Shown piece by piece: positions 1-8,275 of a stretch of DNA of 64,000 nt. The DNA lies in the NCBI RefSeq assembly GCF_003254625.1, contig NZ_QJRJ01000075.1, positions 62,001 through 126,000 of the forward strand, read 5' to 3'. Every line of letters begins with the position of its first letter. Position 1 is the stretch's first letter. Both the position numbers and the translations under genes were made by a program. Origin of the DNA: Flavobacterium ginsenosidimutans (GTDB lineage: Bacteria; Bacteroidota; Bacteroidia; Flavobacteriales; Flavobacteriaceae). The notes below the pieces were generated by a model. It made no database searches, was not told where the DNA came from, and worked only from the letters and a program-made list of their open reading frames with translations.

Positions 1-1383
1 TTATTTGACAAAGTATGGGATTCACATGTAGTGCGTAAAATTGAAGATGGACCAGATGTGTTTTTTATTGACCGCCATTTCATTCATGAAGTTACGAGTC
101 CTGTTGCTTTTTTAGGATTAAAGTCAAGAGGCGTTAACGTTTTATACCCACAACGTACTTTTGCAACTGCCGACCACAATACACCAACCATAAACCAACA
201 TTTACCAGTTCAGGATCCGCTTTCTGCTAATCAGCTTCAGGCTCTTGAAGACAATGCAAACGAATACGGAATTTCGCACTGGGGATTAGGTCACCAAAAA
301 AATGGAATTGTACACGTAGTTGGTCCTGAAAACGGAATTACTTTGCCAGGTGCTACTATTGTATGTGGGGATTCTCATACTTCTACTCACGGTGCTTTTG
401 GAGCTATCGCTTTTGGTATCGGAACTTCTGAGGTTGAAATGGTGCTTTCTACTCAATGTATTATGCAGCCTAAACCAAAGAAGATGCGTATCAACGTAAA
501 CGGACAATTAAGTAAAGGGGTTGGCCCAAAAGACGTTGCACTTTATATTATTGCTCAGTTAACTACTTCTGGAGGTACAGGATATTTTGTTGAATATGCT
601 GGTGATGTTTTCGAAAACATGACTATGGAAGGTCGTATGACAGTTTGTAACCTAAGTATCGAAATGGGTGCTCGTGGAGGAATGATTGCACCTGACCAAA
701 CTACTTTCGATTTCTTAGAAGGAAGACTTTATGCTCCAAAAGGAGAAGCTTGGACAAAAGCTGTTGAATATTGGAAAACTCTTAAAACAGATACTGATGC
801 TGTGTTTGATGCCGAATTAAACATCAAAGCTGAAGATATCGAACCAATGATTACTTATGGTACAAACCCAGGAATGGGAATTGGTATCACAAAACATATC
901 CCAAGTGCAAACCAAGTTGAAGGTGGTGAGGAGACTTACAAAAAATCTTTAGCTTACATGGGCTTCCACGAAGATGACGTAATGATTGGAAAACAAATCG
1001 ATTATGTTTTCTTGGGAAGTTGTACAAATGGACGTATTGAAGATTTTAGAGCTTTCGCTGAAATTGTAAAAGGAAGAAAAAAAGCAGATAATGTTACGGC
1101 TTGGTTGGTTCCAGGTTCTCACGTTGTTGAAGCTCAGATTAAAGAAGAAGGTATTTTAGATATTTTGACTGAAGCTGGTTTCGTATTACGTCAGCCGGGT
1201 TGTTCAGCTTGTTTAGCAATGAACGACGATAAAGTTCCTGCTGGAAAATACGCTGTAAGTACTTCAAACAGAAACTTTGAAGGTCGTCAAGGTCCTGGTT
1301 CAAGAACTTTATTAGCAAGTCCAATTATGGCTGCTGCAGCTGCTGTTACAGGAAAACTAACTGACCCGAGAGAATTATTTTAG
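1..1383 (+). CDS. leuC: 3-isopropylmalate dehydratase large subunit (5' end outside window)
   Basis: Large subunit of isopropylmalate isomerase, which with LeuD converts 2-isopropylmalate to 3-isopropylmalate by way of dimethylcitraconate; the same heterodimer can act on citramalate. The frame is open from base 1, and the GTG at 31 is an internal Val, so only the first few codons are missing. Aconitase-family signatures are present: [10 protein letters not shown] near the first third, and the three [4Fe-4S] ligands in SCTNG (Cys codon 1021-1023) and GCSAC (1201-1203, 1210-1212). It heads a same-strand set leuC-leuD-synthase-leuB. The final residues PRELF match the family's usual end, so the 3' end is intact. 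Confidence 0.97.
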   Translation, partial: LFDKVWDSHVVRKIEDGPDVFFIDRHFIHEVTSPVAFLGLKSRGVNVLYPQRTFATADHNTPTINQHLPVQDPLSANQLQALEDNANEYGISHWGLGHQKNGIVHVVGPENGITLPGATIVCGDSHTSTHGAFGAIAFGIGTSEVEMVLSTQCIMQPKPKKMRINVNGQLSKGVGPKDVALYIIAQLTTSGGTGYFVEYAGDVFENMTMEGRMTVCNLSIEMGARGGMIAPDQTTFDFLEGRLYAPKGEAWTKAVEYWKTLKTDTDAVFDAELNIKAEDIEPMITYGTNPGMGIGITKHIPSANQVEGGEETYKKSLAYMGFHEDDVMIGKQIDYVFLGSCTNGRIEDFRAFAEIVKGRKKADNVTAWLVPGSHVVEAQIKEEGILDILTEAGFVLRQPGCSACLAMNDDKVPAGKYAVSTSNRNFEGRQGPGSRTLLASPIMAAAAAVTGKLTDPRELF

Positions 1384-1507
1384 ATTGGAGATTTTAGATT
1401 TTAGATTTCTCACTTTGTGTAATCTTCATCTAAATTTCTTCAAAATAAAATTAACTAACATTATTAAAACAAAACATTTTAGATTCTGTGTTTTAAGTTT
1501 TCAAAAG

Positions 1508-1540
1508 AAAATCTAAAATCTAAAATCTAAAATCTAAAAT
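1508..1540. repeat. Heptad tandem repeat ATCTAAA
   Basis: About four and a half head-to-tail copies of ATCTAAA lie just before leuD. The inverted form (AGATTTT-type units) begins directly after the leuC stop at about 1382-1411, so the two runs could pair and fold the leuC-leuD spacer. Related AATCTAAA words recur before the gene at 57315. No function is known to me. Confidence 0.6.
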
Positions 1541-1548
1541 TCCAAAAA

Positions 1549-2145
1549 ATGGCATACGATAAATTTAATATACTTACCAGCAGTGCAGTGCCACTGCCAA
1601 TTGAGAACGTTGATACAGATCAAATCATTCCAGCTCGTTTCTTAAAAGCTACAAAACGTGAAGGTTTTGGAGACAACCTTTTTAGAGACTGGAGATACAA
1701 CGGAGACGACACTCCAAAAGCAGATTTCGTTTTAAATGATTCTACTTATTCTGGAAAAATTTTAGTTGGAGGAAAAAACTTCGGTTCTGGATCTTCTAGA
1801 GAACACGCTGCATGGGCAGTTTACGATTACGGTTTTAGAGCTGTAGTTTCTAGTTTCTTTGCAGATATTTTTAAAGGAAACTGTTTGAATATTGGTGTTT
1901 TGCCAGTACAAATTAGCCCGGAATTTGCTGAAACTATTTTCAAAGCGATTGAAGCTGATCCTAAAACAGAATTAGAAATCAATCTTCCAAACCAAACAAT
2001 TACTTTATTGTCGACTGGTCAGCAAGAATCTTTTGCTATCAACGGTTACAAAAAGAACAATATGATTAATGGTTTTGACGACATTGATTACTTACAAGAT
2101 ATGAAGGAAGATATTAAAGCTTTTGCTGATAAACTTCCTTACTAA
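1549..2145 (+). CDS. leuD: 3-isopropylmalate dehydratase small subunit
   Basis: Swivelling-domain subunit that completes the LeuC active site. At 198 residues it is normal for bacterial LeuD. The N-terminal segment NVDTDQIIPARFL (about residues 20-32) and the substrate-loop motif GSGSSREHAAWA (about residues 79-90) are the family hallmarks. It lies 165 bp after leuC on the same strand, with a heptad-repeat spacer between them. A palindrome that can serve as terminator follows the stop, so leuCD may form one transcript with partial read-through to the synthase and leuB. Confidence 0.97.
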   Translation: MAYDKFNILTSSAVPLPIENVDTDQIIPARFLKATKREGFGDNLFRDWRYNGDDTPKADFVLNDSTYSGKILVGGKNFGSGSSREHAAWAVYDYGFRAVVSSFFADIFKGNCLNIGVLPVQISPEFAETIFKAIEADPKTELEINLPNQTITLLSTGQQESFAINGYKKNNMINGFDDIDYLQDMKEDIKAFADKLPY

Positions 2146-2168
2146 ATAGAAATCTCATTCAGGATATT

Positions 2169-2201
2169 AGACCCGACAGGTTTCAAAAACCAGTCGGGTC
2201 T
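2169..2201. terminator. Palindrome after leuD (AGACCCGAC / GTCGGGTCT)
   Basis: Nine-base perfect outer arms AGACCCGAC (2169-2177) and GTCGGGTCT (2193-2201), with an inner GGTTT/AAACC stem, followed by TTTC. It fits a transcription stop for leuCD, although the T-run is short. Similar GACCCGACAGG palindromes are common between Flavobacterium genes, so it may also be a dispersed repeat. Confidence 0.5.
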
Positions 2202-2215
2202 TTCTAGAATAATAG

Positions 2216-2306
2216 GACGCGGATGAAACTGATTTATTTTCGCAAAAGCGCGGATTGACACGGATTTTATTCTATTCAATATAAAAAAATCCGTTTTATC
2301 AGCGTC
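2216..2306. repeat. Imperfect inverted repeat, GACGC(G/T)GAT family
   Basis: A left arm beginning GACGCGGATG (2216-2235) is matched at 17 of 20 positions by the reverse complement of 2287-2306, which reads GACGCTGATA. The space between holds further CGCGGAT/CACGGAT words. No reading frame occupies it. It resembles the intergenic element at 48853-48917 in vocabulary. Confidence 0.45.
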
Positions 2307-2384
2307 TTCGCAAAACGAATACGTAAAATCAGCGTCAAAATTAAATAGGATGTTAATAATATCCGACCCGTTAGAAACATCAAT

Positions 2385-3905
2385 ATGGAAAAAAGAAAAA
2401 TTGAAATAATGGATACGACACTTCGTGATGGTGAACAAACCTCAGGAGTATCTTTTTCTGCTGCGGAAAAACTAACCATTGCGCAATTGTTGTTGGAGGA
2501 ATTAAATATTGATAGAATCGAAATTGCTTCGGCGCGAGTGAGCGAAGGAGAATTTCAAGCCGTAAAAGGCATTACTTCATGGGCTGAAGAAAGAGGCTAT
2601 ATTGACCGAATTGAAGTGCTAACGTTTGTTGACGGAGGCGTTTCAATCGACTGGATGAAAAAGGCCGGTGCCAAAGTGCAAAATTTATTGACCAAAGGTT
2701 CAATGAATCACTTAACGCATCAGTTAAAAAAAACACCCGAACAGCATTTTTCTGAAATCGCTCAAATCATTGCTTTAGCAAAAGAAAACAATATCGAAAC
2801 CAATGTTTATTTGGAAGACTGGAGCAACGGAATGAGAAATTCTCCTGAATATGTTTTTCAATTTCTAGAGTTTTTATCCACTCAGCCAATCAAAAGAATT
2901 TTACTTCCAGACACTTTAGGAGTTTTAATTCCTTCTTTGGCTTTTGAATTTATTTCAAACATAAAAGCAAAATATCCAAACATTCACTTTGATTTCCACG
3001 CTCATAACGACTACGATTTAAGCGTTGCCAATGTTATGGAAGCGATAAAAGCTGGAATCAACGGGCTTCATGTAACCGTAAACGGAATGGGAGAACGCGC
3101 TGGAAATGCGCCTCTTGAAAGTACTGTTGCTGTTATCAACGATTATTTACCACAAGTAAAAATCAATGTGAAAGAAACCTCATTGTATTCTGTAAGCAAA
3201 CTGGTTGAGACTTTTACTGGATATAGAATTCCTGCCAACAAACCAATTGTCGGCGATAATGTTTTTACGCAGACAGCTGGAATTCATGCCGATGGAGACA
3301 ACAAAAACAATTTATATTTTAATGATCTTCTTCCAGAACGTTTTGGAAGAAAAAGAAAATACGCTCTTGGAAAGACTTCTGGAAAAGCCAATATCGAAAA
3401 GAATCTTCAGGAATTAGGATTAAAACTAAACAACGAAGATTTGAAATTGGTTACCCAAAGAATTATCGAATTGGGTGACAAAAAAGAAACCGTAACTAAG
3501 GAAGATCTTCCATACATTATTTCGGATGTTTTGGACAGTCATACTTATGAAGAAAAAATAACTATAAATTCTTATATGCTGGTTCATTCTAAAGGAATGC
3601 GCCCATCTACGACTTTATCTTTAAATTTAAACGGAGAAATAATCGAAGAAAATGCACAGGGAGACGGTCAGTTTGATGCTTTTATGAATGCTTTATCGAA
3701 GATTTACAAAAGCAAAAAATTAACGCTTCCAAAATTGATCGATTATGCAGTAAGAATCCCTCCAGGAAGTAGTTCTGATGCATTGTGTGAAACCATTATT
3801 ACATGGGTAAACAACGGAAAAGAATTCAAAACCCGCGGACTAGATTCAGATCAAACTGTTGCAGCGATTATTGCAACGCAGAAAATGTTGAATATAGTTA
3901 CTTAA
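2385..3905 (+). CDS. 2-isopropylmalate / (R)-citramalate synthase family enzyme
   Basis: Claisen-condensing enzyme of the DRE-TIM metallolyase family: joins acetyl-CoA to a 2-keto acid. MDTTLRDGEQTSGVSF at residues 9-24 carries the DxxLRDGEQ metal/base motif and HAHND (His205, His207) supplies metal ligands. A C-terminal region from about residue 390 matches the LeuA regulatory domain in length (506 residues in all), ending near RIPPGSSSDALCE. The TSGVSF and ASARVSEGEF variants resemble what I know of Bacteroidota citramalate synthases more than leucine-type LeuA. Sitting between leuCD and leuB, whose products also process citramalate, it could feed isoleucine synthesis. Exact substrate (2-ketoisovalerate or pyruvate) cannot be settled here. 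Confidence 0.88.
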   Translation: MEKRKIEIMDTTLRDGEQTSGVSFSAAEKLTIAQLLLEELNIDRIEIASARVSEGEFQAVKGITSWAEERGYIDRIEVLTFVDGGVSIDWMKKAGAKVQNLLTKGSMNHLTHQLKKTPEQHFSEIAQIIALAKENNIETNVYLEDWSNGMRNSPEYVFQFLEFLSTQPIKRILLPDTLGVLIPSLAFEFISNIKAKYPNIHFDFHAHNDYDLSVANVMEAIKAGINGLHVTVNGMGERAGNAPLESTVAVINDYLPQVKINVKETSLYSVSKLVETFTGYRIPANKPIVGDNVFTQTAGIHADGDNKNNLYFNDLLPERFGRKRKYALGKTSGKANIEKNLQELGLKLNNEDLKLVTQRIIELGDKKETVTKEDLPYIISDVLDSHTYEEKITINSYMLVHSKGMRPSTTLSLNLNGEIIEENAQGDGQFDAFMNALSKIYKSKKLTLPKLIDYAVRIPPGSSSDALCETIITWVNNGKEFKTRGLDSDQTVAAIIATQKMLNIVT

Positions 3906-3915
3906 TATAGGAACA

Positions 3916-3997
3916 AAGGTTCAGAGGAACAAAGGGACAAAGGCTAAAAATAGAGTTTTCATCCCAAAACCTCTGAACCTTTGTACCTCTGAACCTT
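3916..3997. repeat. Inverted repeat AAGGTTCAGAGG...CCTCTGAACCTT
   Basis: Nineteen-base arms (3916-3934 and 3979-3997) pair with one mismatch across a 44-base loop. This fills the spacer between the synthase and leuB. The left arm sits in repeated AACAAAGG words; similar AAAGGTACAAAG wording occurs at 57668-57710. Confidence 0.6.
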
Positions 3998-4013
3998 AAA
4001 AAATAAATATAGA

Positions 4014-5069
4014 ATGAAATTAAACATTGCCCTTTTAGCCGGAGACGGAATCGGACCAGAAGTAATTGAGCAAGCAGTAAAAGTATCAGATGCTATTGCA
4101 CAAAAATATGGACATGAAATTACTTGGAAACCAGCTTTAACTGGAGCAGCTGCAATTGATGCAGTAGGAGAACCTTATCCAGATTCAACGCACGAAGTTT
4201 GTAAAAATGCTGATGCTGTTCTTTTTGGAGCAATCGGTCACCCTAAATACGATAACGATCCTTCTGCGCCAGTTCGCCCAGAACAAGGTTTGCTAAAAAT
4301 GCGTAAAGCATTAGGCTTGTTTGCAAACGTAAGACCAACTTTCACATTCCCTTCTTTATTAGATAAATCTCCTTTAAAAAGAGAAAGAATTGAAGGAACT
4401 GACTTAGTTTTCTTAAGAGAATTAACTGGTGGAATTTACTTTGGAGAAAAAGGAAGAAAAGATAACGGAGATACAGCTTTTGACAACTGTGTTTACACAA
4501 GAACAGAAGTGCAGCGTTTAGCTAAAAAAGGTTTCGAATTAGCTATGACTCGTTCTAAAAAATTATGTTGCGTTGATAAAGCAAACGTTTTGGAAACTTC
4601 ACGTTTGTGGAGAGAAACGGTTCAAGCAATGGAAAAAGACTATCCAGAAGTTGAAGTTAGCTACGAATTTGTTGATGCTGTAGCAATGCGTTTGGTTCAA
4701 TGGCCAAACTCTTATGATGTATTAATTACTGAAAACTTATTCGGAGATATCTTAACGGATGAAGCTTCTGTAATTTCAGGCTCAATGGGATTAATGCCTT
4801 CTGCTTCTATGGGAGCTGAAGTATCTTTATTCGAACCTATTCACGGTTCATACCCGCAAGCTACAGGATTAAACATTGCAAACCCAATGGCTACTGTTTT
4901 ATCTGCTGCTATGATGTTCGAAAACTTCGGATTAATGGAAGAAGGAAAAGCAATGAGAGATGCTGTAAATAAAGCTTTAGAAGCTGGAGTAGTTACTGAA
5001 GATTTAGCAGATGGAGGCAAAGCATACGGCACTAAAGAAGTTGGTGACTGGTTAGCTGCGAATGTATAA
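4014..5069 (+). CDS. leuB: 3-isopropylmalate dehydrogenase
   Basis: NAD-dependent oxidative decarboxylase that turns 3-isopropylmalate into 2-ketoisocaproate, and in a citramalate route methylmalate into 2-ketobutyrate. At 351 residues it is full length. The N-terminus [12 protein letters not shown], the FGAIGHP segment, the substrate arginines around RPTFTFP and the metal-binding [12 protein letters not shown] are those of LeuB. It is the last gene of the leucine block; a long inverted repeat and a hairpin terminator follow. Confidence 0.97.
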   Translation: MKLNIALLAGDGIGPEVIEQAVKVSDAIAQKYGHEITWKPALTGAAAIDAVGEPYPDSTHEVCKNADAVLFGAIGHPKYDNDPSAPVRPEQGLLKMRKALGLFANVRPTFTFPSLLDKSPLKRERIEGTDLVFLRELTGGIYFGEKGRKDNGDTAFDNCVYTRTEVQRLAKKGFELAMTRSKKLCCVDKANVLETSRLWRETVQAMEKDYPEVEVSYEFVDAVAMRLVQWPNSYDVLITENLFGDILTDEASVISGSMGLMPSASMGAEVSLFEPIHGSYPQATGLNIANPMATVLSAAMMFENFGLMEEGKAMRDAVNKALEAGVVTEDLADGGKAYGTKEVGDWLAANV

Positions 5070-5075
5070 GAAATC

Positions 5076-5135
5076 GTAGAGGCGCACTGCAGTGCGTCTT
5101 CTCGTTATATTAGACGCACTGCGGTGCGTCTCTAC
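5076..5135. repeat. Nested palindrome, GACGCACTGC family
   Basis: Two 25-base arms (5076-5100 and 5111-5135) are near-complements of each other, and each arm is itself a palindrome around CACTGCAGTG. The sequence begins GTAGAG and ends CTCTAC, like terminal inverted repeats. It is too short to encode protein. It is far richer in GC than its surroundings. Confidence 0.75.
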
Positions 5136-5143
5136 AAAAAACA

Positions 5144-5177
5144 AAAAAAAGGGATCAACTTTCGTTGATCCCTTTTA
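5144..5177. terminator. Bidirectional rho-independent terminator
   Basis: Stem GGGATCAAC (5151-5159) and GTTGATCCC (5164-5172) with loop TTTC, preceded by an A-run and followed by TTTT. It sits between convergent leuB and the RRM gene and can serve both strands. Confidence 0.88.
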
Positions 5178-5195
5178 TATTTTAGAAAAAAAATA

Positions 5196-5546
5196 TTAAT
5201 ATTCTCTTCTGTTTCCGCGATCTCCTCCGCCACGGTTGTTTCCAAAACCTCCACGATTGTTTCCTCCGCGGTTGTTGCTATTAAAGCTTCTTCTTTCGCC
5301 TTCTGGTTTTGGCTCAGATTTATTTACAACAATTGTACGTCCCGAAACAACAGCTCCGTTTAATTCGTCAATTGCTTTTTGGCCCTCTGCATCATTTGGC
5401 ATTTCAACAAAACCAAATCCTTTACTTCTTCCTGTAAATTTATCAGTAATAATCTTAACAGAGTCAACTGTTCCATAAGCCTCAAAAGACTCTCTTAAAT
5501 CTGCTTCCTCAATACTGAATGGAAGGCTTCCCACGAAAATATTCAT
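5196..5546 (-). CDS. RRM-type RNA-binding protein with RGG tail
   Basis: Small single-RRM protein (116 residues) expected to bind single-stranded RNA in the cytoplasm. RNP2 is IFVGSL at residues 3-8 and RNP1 is KGFGFVEM at about residues 42-49, with the conserved aromatic residues present. The C-terminal third is a low-complexity Arg/Gly/Asn tail (NNRGGNNRGG, GNNRGGGDRG), as in cyanobacterial and Bacteroidota Rbp proteins linked to cold shock and mRNA metabolism. It stands alone, convergent with leuB. Start ATG is unambiguous because the RRM begins at residue 2. Confidence 0.93.
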   Translation of the reverse strand: MNIFVGSLPFSIEEADLRESFEAYGTVDSVKIITDKFTGRSKGFGFVEMPNDAEGQKAIDELNGAVVSGRTIVVNKSEPKPEGERRSFNSNNRGGNNRGGFGNNRGGGDRGNRREY

Positions 5547-5660
5547 AAATTATTTTTTATAATAGGAACAAATGTAACCTTATTTATCTCTAAACTACTA
5601 TAATATTAATTTATTTAAGTTTTTATTTGGATTTGACAAAGAAATATTTAAACCAAAAAC

Positions 5661-6149
5661 CTAATTAATAGTGAAGTTACTTCCCGGTGTTACTGGTATT
5701 TTATAGAAAACACCTTCTGTAAAATGCAATGTTTGCTTTTCGGCATCGGCATCAGCATTAATAGCTGTAAATTTAAACGTTCCTGAAATAGTATTATCAG
5801 TTGTATTATATTCTGTAACAACAATTTCCCCGTTTCCTTTATCTGTTCCTGTACTAAATTCTTCTTCTTGTCCTTTGTAAGTATTTTTATAAGTGGCTTT
5901 TGTAACATCATTATCACCTAAGATATAGGTCTTTACAGCTGGCTCAGGAAGCTGTAAACTTATTTGTTCGTAGCCTAAAGAACCTTCAACAACAAAAACC
6001 CCATTCGTCTGTATTCCAGAATTATAAGCCCGAGCCCTCCAAAAAGTATTATCTTTTAAGGTTTGAAAAGCTGGATTGTTAAATCTTATATCCTCTGTAC
6101 AAGATGCAACTAAAAGTAAAAGTGATAAAAAGTAAAAGTATTTTTTCAT
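5661..6149 (-). CDS. DUF6252-like lipoprotein
   Basis: A 162-residue secreted lipoprotein: hydrophobic N-terminus MKKYFYFLSLLLL followed by the lipobox VASC with Cys17 as the lipidation site. The rest is predicted to be mostly beta strands, with FWRARAYNSGI and ISGTFKFTA segments that recall the DUF6252 family of Flavobacteriaceae. Function is unknown. It is a single gene, divergent from rpsP. The family name is from memory of the pattern and is the weaker part of the call. Confidence 0.7.
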   Translation of the reverse strand: MKKYFYFLSLLLLVASCTEDIRFNNPAFQTLKDNTFWRARAYNSGIQTNGVFVVEGSLGYEQISLQLPEPAVKTYILGDNDVTKATYKNTYKGQEEEFSTGTDKGNGEIVVTEYNTTDNTISGTFKFTAINADADAEKQTLHFTEGVFYKIPVTPGSNFTIN

Positions 6150-6282
6150 ATTTAAAATGAATGTTGGTGCAAAAGTATCGCATTAAGAGCTAAATACTTA
6201 AATTAAAAAGTCAAAAAAATGCTAAAAAAACAATCCAAATATATTTAATCTTTTTTAAAACGTGTTTTTCATAAAAAAATTA

Positions 6283-6290
6283 TATCTTTG
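6283..6290 (+). promoter_or_regulatory. Promoter -7 box for rpsP operon (TATCTTTG)
   Basis: TATCTTTG matches the Bacteroidota -7 consensus TAnnTTTG exactly and lies 50 bp before the rpsP ATG. A clear TTTG at -33 is not visible; a GTTTTTC stretch is at about the right place. Confidence 0.65.
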
Positions 6291-6305
6291 CGCCCTTAAT
6301 TAACA

Positions 6306-6320
6306 GAGGTCGAGTACCTC
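6306..6320 (+). promoter_or_regulatory. Leader hairpin before rpsP (GAGGT / ACCTC)
   Basis: A five-base perfect stem GAGGT-CGAGT-ACCTC lies in the short rpsP 5' leader, 20 bp before the start codon. Ribosomal-protein leaders are often feedback targets; whether this small hairpin acts so is inference. Confidence 0.3.
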
Positions 6321-6340
6321 AAAATTTAATCAGTAAGATT

Positions 6341-6898
6341 ATGTCAGTAAAAATTAGATTACAAAGACACGGTAAAAAAGGAAAACCTTTTTACTGGGTA
6401 GTAGCTGCAGATGCACGCTCAAAAAGAGATGGTAAATACTTAGAAAAAATCGGTACTTACAATCCAAACACTAACCCAGCAACTGTTGAGTTAAACCTTG
6501 ACAGCGCAGTTAAATGGTTACACAATGGTGCACAACCAACTGATACTGCAAGAGCTATCCTTTCTTACAAAGGTGCTTTATTGAAACACCACCTTGATGG
6601 AGGAGTTCGTAAAGGTGCTTTAACACAAGAGCAAGCAGATGCTAAATTAACTGCGTGGTTAGAATCAAAAGCTGGAAAAGTTGATGCTAAAAAAGAAGGT
6701 TTATCTAAAGCAAAAGCTGATGTGAAAGCAAAAGCTTTAAAAGCTGAGCAAGAAGTTAACGCTAAACGTGTTGCTGATGCTGCTGCTGCACAAGCTGAAG
6801 CTGCTGCCGCTGCTACAGAAGAGGCTGCTGAAGAAGTTGCTGAAGCTACAGAAGAAGCTCCTGCTGCTGAAGAGAATAACGAAACAACTGAAGCATAA
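6341..6898 (+). CDS. rpsP: 30S ribosomal protein S16
   Basis: S16 helps assemble the 30S subunit. Residues 1-80 carry the conserved S16 fold: KIRLQRHGKKGKPFYWVV, then DGKYLEKIGTYNPN. At 185 residues it is about twice the length of E. coli S16: residues from about 100 onward form a Lys/Ala-rich then Ala/Glu-rich tail (AAAAATEEAAEEVAEATEEA). Long S16 tails are typical for Bacteroidota. rimM starts 15 bp after the stop, an arrangement shared with many bacteria. Confidence 0.98.
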   Translation: MSVKIRLQRHGKKGKPFYWVVAADARSKRDGKYLEKIGTYNPNTNPATVELNLDSAVKWLHNGAQPTDTARAILSYKGALLKHHLDGGVRKGALTQEQADAKLTAWLESKAGKVDAKKEGLSKAKADVKAKALKAEQEVNAKRVADAAAAQAEAAAAATEEAAEEVAEATEEAPAAEENNETTEA

Positions 6899-6913
6899 TT
6901 TTACTTAGCGATA

Positions 6914-7438
6914 ATGCGTAAAGAAGATTGTTTTTATTTAGGTAAAATCGCTAAAAAATTTAGTTTCAAGGGTGAAGTCTTGGTCTATTTAGACACAGAT
7001 GAACCTGAGTTATACGAAAATCTGGAATCAGTGTTTGTTGAAAGCAACAAACACTTGGTTCCTTTTTTTATTGAAACAAGTTCATTACACAAAAACGACT
7101 TTTTAAGAGTTCGTTTTGAAGATGTAAATACCGAAGAAGATGCAGATGCTCTTCTTGGCAGTCCTATTTATCTTCCTTTAACTATGTTACCAAAACTTAC
7201 TGGTAACAAATTCTACTTCCATGAAGTTATTGGTTTCGAAATTGAAGACAAACGTTTAGGCATTTTTGGAAAAATAACTTCTATTAATGATTCAACTGCA
7301 CAGCCTCTTTTTGAAGTTTTAAATGGCGAAGTTGAAATCTTAGTTCCGATGATTGATCAGTTTCTTGTAAAAATCGATCGCGAGAACAAAAAAGTAATCA
7401 TGGATCTTCCTGAAGGTCTTATTGAGATGTATCTATAA
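6914..7438 (+). CDS. rimM: 16S rRNA processing protein RimM
   Basis: Ribosome maturation factor that binds S19 and assists 30S head assembly. The N-terminal RimM barrel begins CFYLGKIAKKFSFKGEV and the C-terminal PRC-barrel holds the FYFHEVIGFEI and LVPMIDQFLVKID segments. At 174 residues it is standard length. It is cotranscribed with rpsP (15 bp gap). The ATG at 6914 leads straight into the conserved N-terminus. Confidence 0.96.
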   Translation: MRKEDCFYLGKIAKKFSFKGEVLVYLDTDEPELYENLESVFVESNKHLVPFFIETSSLHKNDFLRVRFEDVNTEEDADALLGSPIYLPLTMLPKLTGNKFYFHEVIGFEIEDKRLGIFGKITSINDSTAQPLFEVLNGEVEILVPMIDQFLVKIDRENKKVIMDLPEGLIEMYL

Positions 7439-7509
7439 TCTAGTAATCAGTCTCAGTCACAGTTTTCAGTCATTACTTTTCGTAAATTTTTATTTTTTAA
7501 TTTTTAGAA

Positions 7510-8223
7510 ATGTCAACATTTAGTTTCAAACAATTTTCTATAAAACAAGATAAAACAGCTATGAAAGTTGGCACAGATGGTGTTTTACTTGGTGCTTGGT
7601 CACCTATTTATCATAATCCGTTTAGTGTTTTAGATGTTGGCGCTGGAACTGGAATTATTGCTTTAATGCTCGCTCAACGAACTCATGCAGAACAAATTGA
7701 TGCGCTTGAAATTGATGAAGACGCTTACGAGCAAGCCGTAGAAAATTTTGAAAGTTCTCCTTGGGGCGATCGACTATTTTGTTTTCATGCTGGTTTAGAT
7801 GAATTTATTGATGAACCAGAAGACGAATACGATTTAATCGTTTCGAATCCGCCTTTTTATGCTGAAGATTATAAAACAGAAAGCGAACAACGTGATTTAG
7901 CTCGTTTTCAAGATGCAATGCCTTTTGAAGAATTAGTCGAAGCTGCCGATTTATTACTTTCAGAAAATGGAATATTTGCTTTAATTATTCCTTTTAAAGA
8001 AGAAGAAAAATTCATTGCTCTTGCAAAAGAAGCAGAATTGTTTCCATTAAAGATTACTCGCGTAAAAGGAACTCCAAAATCAGAAATCAAACGCAGTTTA
8101 TTGGCTTTTAGCCGAAATGAAGTTTCTGGAATTGAAATTGATGAATTGACAATCGAAATTGACAGACACGTTTATACTCCAGAATATATTGAGCTTACTA
8201 AAGATTTTTATTTAAAGATGTAA
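7510..8223 (+). CDS. tRNA1(Val) adenine-N6 methyltransferase (TrmN6/YfiC type)
   Basis: SAM-dependent N6-adenine methyltransferase; the E. coli family member methylates A37 of tRNA-Val. Signs: N-terminal FKQFSIKQDKTAMKVGTDGVLLGAW, SAM motif I LDVGAGTGIIALMLAQ, and catalytic NPPFY at residues 113-117. At 237 residues it is normal. It follows rimM by 71 bp on the same strand, so an RNA/ribosome maturation cluster is likely. A strong palindrome lies right after the stop and probably terminates the operon. Confidence 0.93.
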   Translation: MSTFSFKQFSIKQDKTAMKVGTDGVLLGAWSPIYHNPFSVLDVGAGTGIIALMLAQRTHAEQIDALEIDEDAYEQAVENFESSPWGDRLFCFHAGLDEFIDEPEDEYDLIVSNPPFYAEDYKTESEQRDLARFQDAMPFEELVEAADLLLSENGIFALIIPFKEEEKFIALAKEAELFPLKITRVKGTPKSEIKRSLLAFSRNEVSGIEIDELTIEIDRHVYTPEYIELTKDFYLKM

Positions 8224-8227
8224 AAAC

Positions 8228-8260
8228 ATCTTTGTCAAAGTTTAAAGCTTTGACAAAGAT
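8228..8260. repeat. Palindrome family A, copy 1 (ATCTTTGTCAAAG)
   Basis: Perfect 13-base arms 8228-8240 and 8248-8260 with a 7-base loop, in the convergent gap between the TrmN6-type gene and the S41 protease. Other copies are at 35385-35417 and 38591-38621. It probably acts as a two-way terminator. Confidence 0.75.
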
Positions 8261-8275
8261 TCTTATTTAGATTTT

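Noticed and set aside
286..507. Antisense ORF inside leuC
   Set aside because: Shadow of a strongly conserved gene; no start context or motif.
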